Assembly: GCA_038222915.1 (NCBI GenBank)
Contig: JBBRHH010000091.1
Location: 1 to 14,553, forward strand
DNA: 14,553 nucleotides
Origin: JBBRHH01 sp038222915
GTDB taxonomy: Bacteria > Planctomycetota > Phycisphaerae > Tepidisphaerales > Tepidisphaeraceae
Direction of reading: 5' to 3'
Within the stretch, counting starts at the first letter, position 1, and each line of letters opens with the position of its first letter. The notes under the pieces were generated by a model. The model saw nothing but the letters and a program-made list of their open reading frames with translations, was not told the DNA's origin and did not search any database. The position numbers were made by a program, and so were the translations under genes. Positions 13,524 through 14,553 of this stretch are shown in pieces.

Positions 13524-14553
13524 TCACTCTTCGACGGCTTGCTGCGTGGAGGGACGGGTAGTGGGTTCGGGGTATTTCTCGCGGACGGCGCGCATGGCGG
13601 GCTTGCGCAGGGCCGGGCCCAGATCCGGATCGTCGTAGAGTTCTTCGACGGAGAGGTCTTCGTCATTGTCGGGCTTCATCACCTTTGCCATGTCGCCCAG
13701 AACGGCTTGCACTTGGCCTGCCGTCGCGTTTGCGATCAACCGAAGAAGGGAATCCTTGATTTCCCAGTCGCCGAGGGCTGTAACGGCATTTCCTGATTTG
13801 TTGAGTCGGCACAGGCTGCGGATCAAGTGGTCCTGGGCGCGCCACGTGTCGTCGTCTTTCGCAAATGCGGATTTGTTTTCCTCGAGCGTGCTTACGACTT
13901 TTGCGTAGTCATGGCGGAGGTACATCACCTCGATATCCCAGCTCTTCAAGCTTGCGTCGGTGGGCTCGTCTGATCGATGCAGGTCAATCAACGTTCGGAG
14001 CTGGTCCGGCTGCCCTGCATTGGTGAACAGGTAAGCCAGCTGTTGAAACGTTTGTTCCTCTGGACCAAGATCGCTGTAGGCGGAGAGTCCCGTGCCCGCC
14101 TTGAAGCGGGCATGAACGCGCGTGGCGCGAACCTGGCTGCGATCCGTTTCCTCCAGGCTCTTCACGTCGATCCTGGCGTACTCCTGATCTGCTGCGCTGA
14201 AGTTCTTCGATTGCTCCAGCAAATGGCCGCGATAGTAGAAAAGCCATGGGTCGGTGGCGTGTTTGCCGGCGTGTTCATCGATCAGAGCCCGGATGGCCGC
14301 CTCGTTCTTTCCCCACGAAAGATTTCGGCAAAGGTGTCTGAAGGCATACGCGGGATCAGGTGCGTCGCGATACGCCTGGAGCGTCTGATGTGCGCTCAGC
14401 GCATTGGAGAAAAATGCGTCAAGAAATATACGGCGGTCGGCGGGTGTCTTGGTCGCGAGGATGGGACGCAGAATGTCGAGTGCGGATTGATAGTCCTTCT
14501 GGGAAGTCTTGATCTTTGCCTGGTAGTAGTCAGCGTAGAGGTCACGGCCGCCG
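13524..14553 (-). CDS. Helical-repeat (TPR-like) protein, N-terminus beyond window end
   Basis: The frame is open from the TGA at 13524 to the window edge, so at least 342 residues are visible and the N-terminus is missing; the TTG at 14222 is internal, not a start. The sequence is made of paired amphipathic helices with TPR-like spacing, for example YADYYQAKIKTSQKDYQSAL, WLFYYRGHLLEQSKNFSAADQEY, and VMYLRHDYAKVVSTLEENK. This indicates a solenoid scaffold for protein contacts rather than an enzyme. The last third becomes acidic (DNDEDLSVEELYDDPD) and ends in EPTTRPSTQQAVEE, a Thr/Pro/Gln tail typical of Phycisphaerae-like proteins. I cannot assign a specific function. It lies 58 nt upstream of the leuB-like gene on the same strand, possibly in the same transcript. 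Confidence 0.8.
   Translation of the reverse strand, partial: GGRDLYADYYQAKIKTSQKDYQSALDILRPILATKTPADRRIFLDAFFSNALSAHQTLQAYRDAPDPAYAFRHLCRNLSWGKNEAAIRALIDEHAGKHATDPWLFYYRGHLLEQSKNFSAADQEYARIDVKSLEETDRSQVRATRVHARFKAGTGLSAYSDLGPEEQTFQQLAYLFTNAGQPDQLRTLIDLHRSDEPTDASLKSWDIEVMYLRHDYAKVVSTLEENKSAFAKDDDTWRAQDHLIRSLCRLNKSGNAVTALGDWEIKDSLLRLIANATAGQVQAVLGDMAKVMKPDNDEDLSVEELYDDPDLGPALRKPAMRAVREKYPEPTTRPSTQQAVEE

Noticed and set aside
12467..13561. 364-codon open frame on the plus strand opposite the leuB-like gene
   Set aside because: Fully antisense to a conserved enzyme with all catalytic motifs; its translation is His/Val/Arg-rich and resembles nothing. Treated as a shadow of codon bias.
1..14553. 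tRNA, rRNA, CRISPR, insertion sequence, integrase or phage genes
   Set aside because: Read for on both strands; no direct-repeat arrays, transposase motifs or RNA gene landmarks were seen, and genes fill nearly the whole window.

Overview
The window looks like chromosomal DNA from a GC-rich bacterium, most likely a planctomycete of the Phycisphaerae type. Three things support this: pervasive GC at third codon positions, threonine/proline/glutamine linkers of the 'PATQPA' and 'TTRPSTQ' kind in several exported or cell-envelope proteins, and a very large secreted glycoside-hydrolase-like protein beside small secreted hydrolases. This placement is an inference from style; there is no rRNA or tRNA here. 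I found no mobile element, CRISPR array, phage gene or origin. Coding density is very high and no gene-free stretch exceeds about 170 bases.

Region 1 (1-3414, all minus strand): a secreted SGNH/GDSL hydrolase, a membrane acyltransferase-3 protein, folK (folate pathway) and panC (pantothenate pathway, cut by the window start). Spacing is 44 and 56 nt, and folK overlaps panC by 8 nt, so they may be one transcription unit. Region 2 (3522-4709, plus strand): a secreted alpha/beta hydrolase, divergent from region 1, with an unexplained C-terminal extension. Its stop codon abuts the stop codon of the next, convergent gene.

Region 3 (4710-7788, minus strand): a secreted beta-sandwich-like protein, then an ABC-2 type exporter made of an ATPase and a 12-TM permease overlapping by 14 nt. 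Region 4 (7885-11742, plus strand): a 1285-residue secreted GH2-like protein. Its TIM barrel keeps a plausible nucleophile Glu but lacks the usual Asn-Glu acid/base pair, and its C-terminus appears to carry two consecutive GATase1-like domains. A candidate terminator hairpin follows it. Region 5 (11910-14553, minus strand): a helical-repeat (TPR-like) protein cut by the window end, a beta-decarboxylating dehydrogenase of the LeuB/tartrate/isocitrate superfamily, and a Nudix hydrolase 11 nt downstream.

Functionally, the window mixes housekeeping biosynthesis (panC, folK, leuB-like, Nudix) with an exported carbohydrate/ester-processing set (SGNH hydrolase, acyltransferase, alpha/beta hydrolase, GH2-like protein). 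The GH2-like protein is the best candidate for something not fully described.
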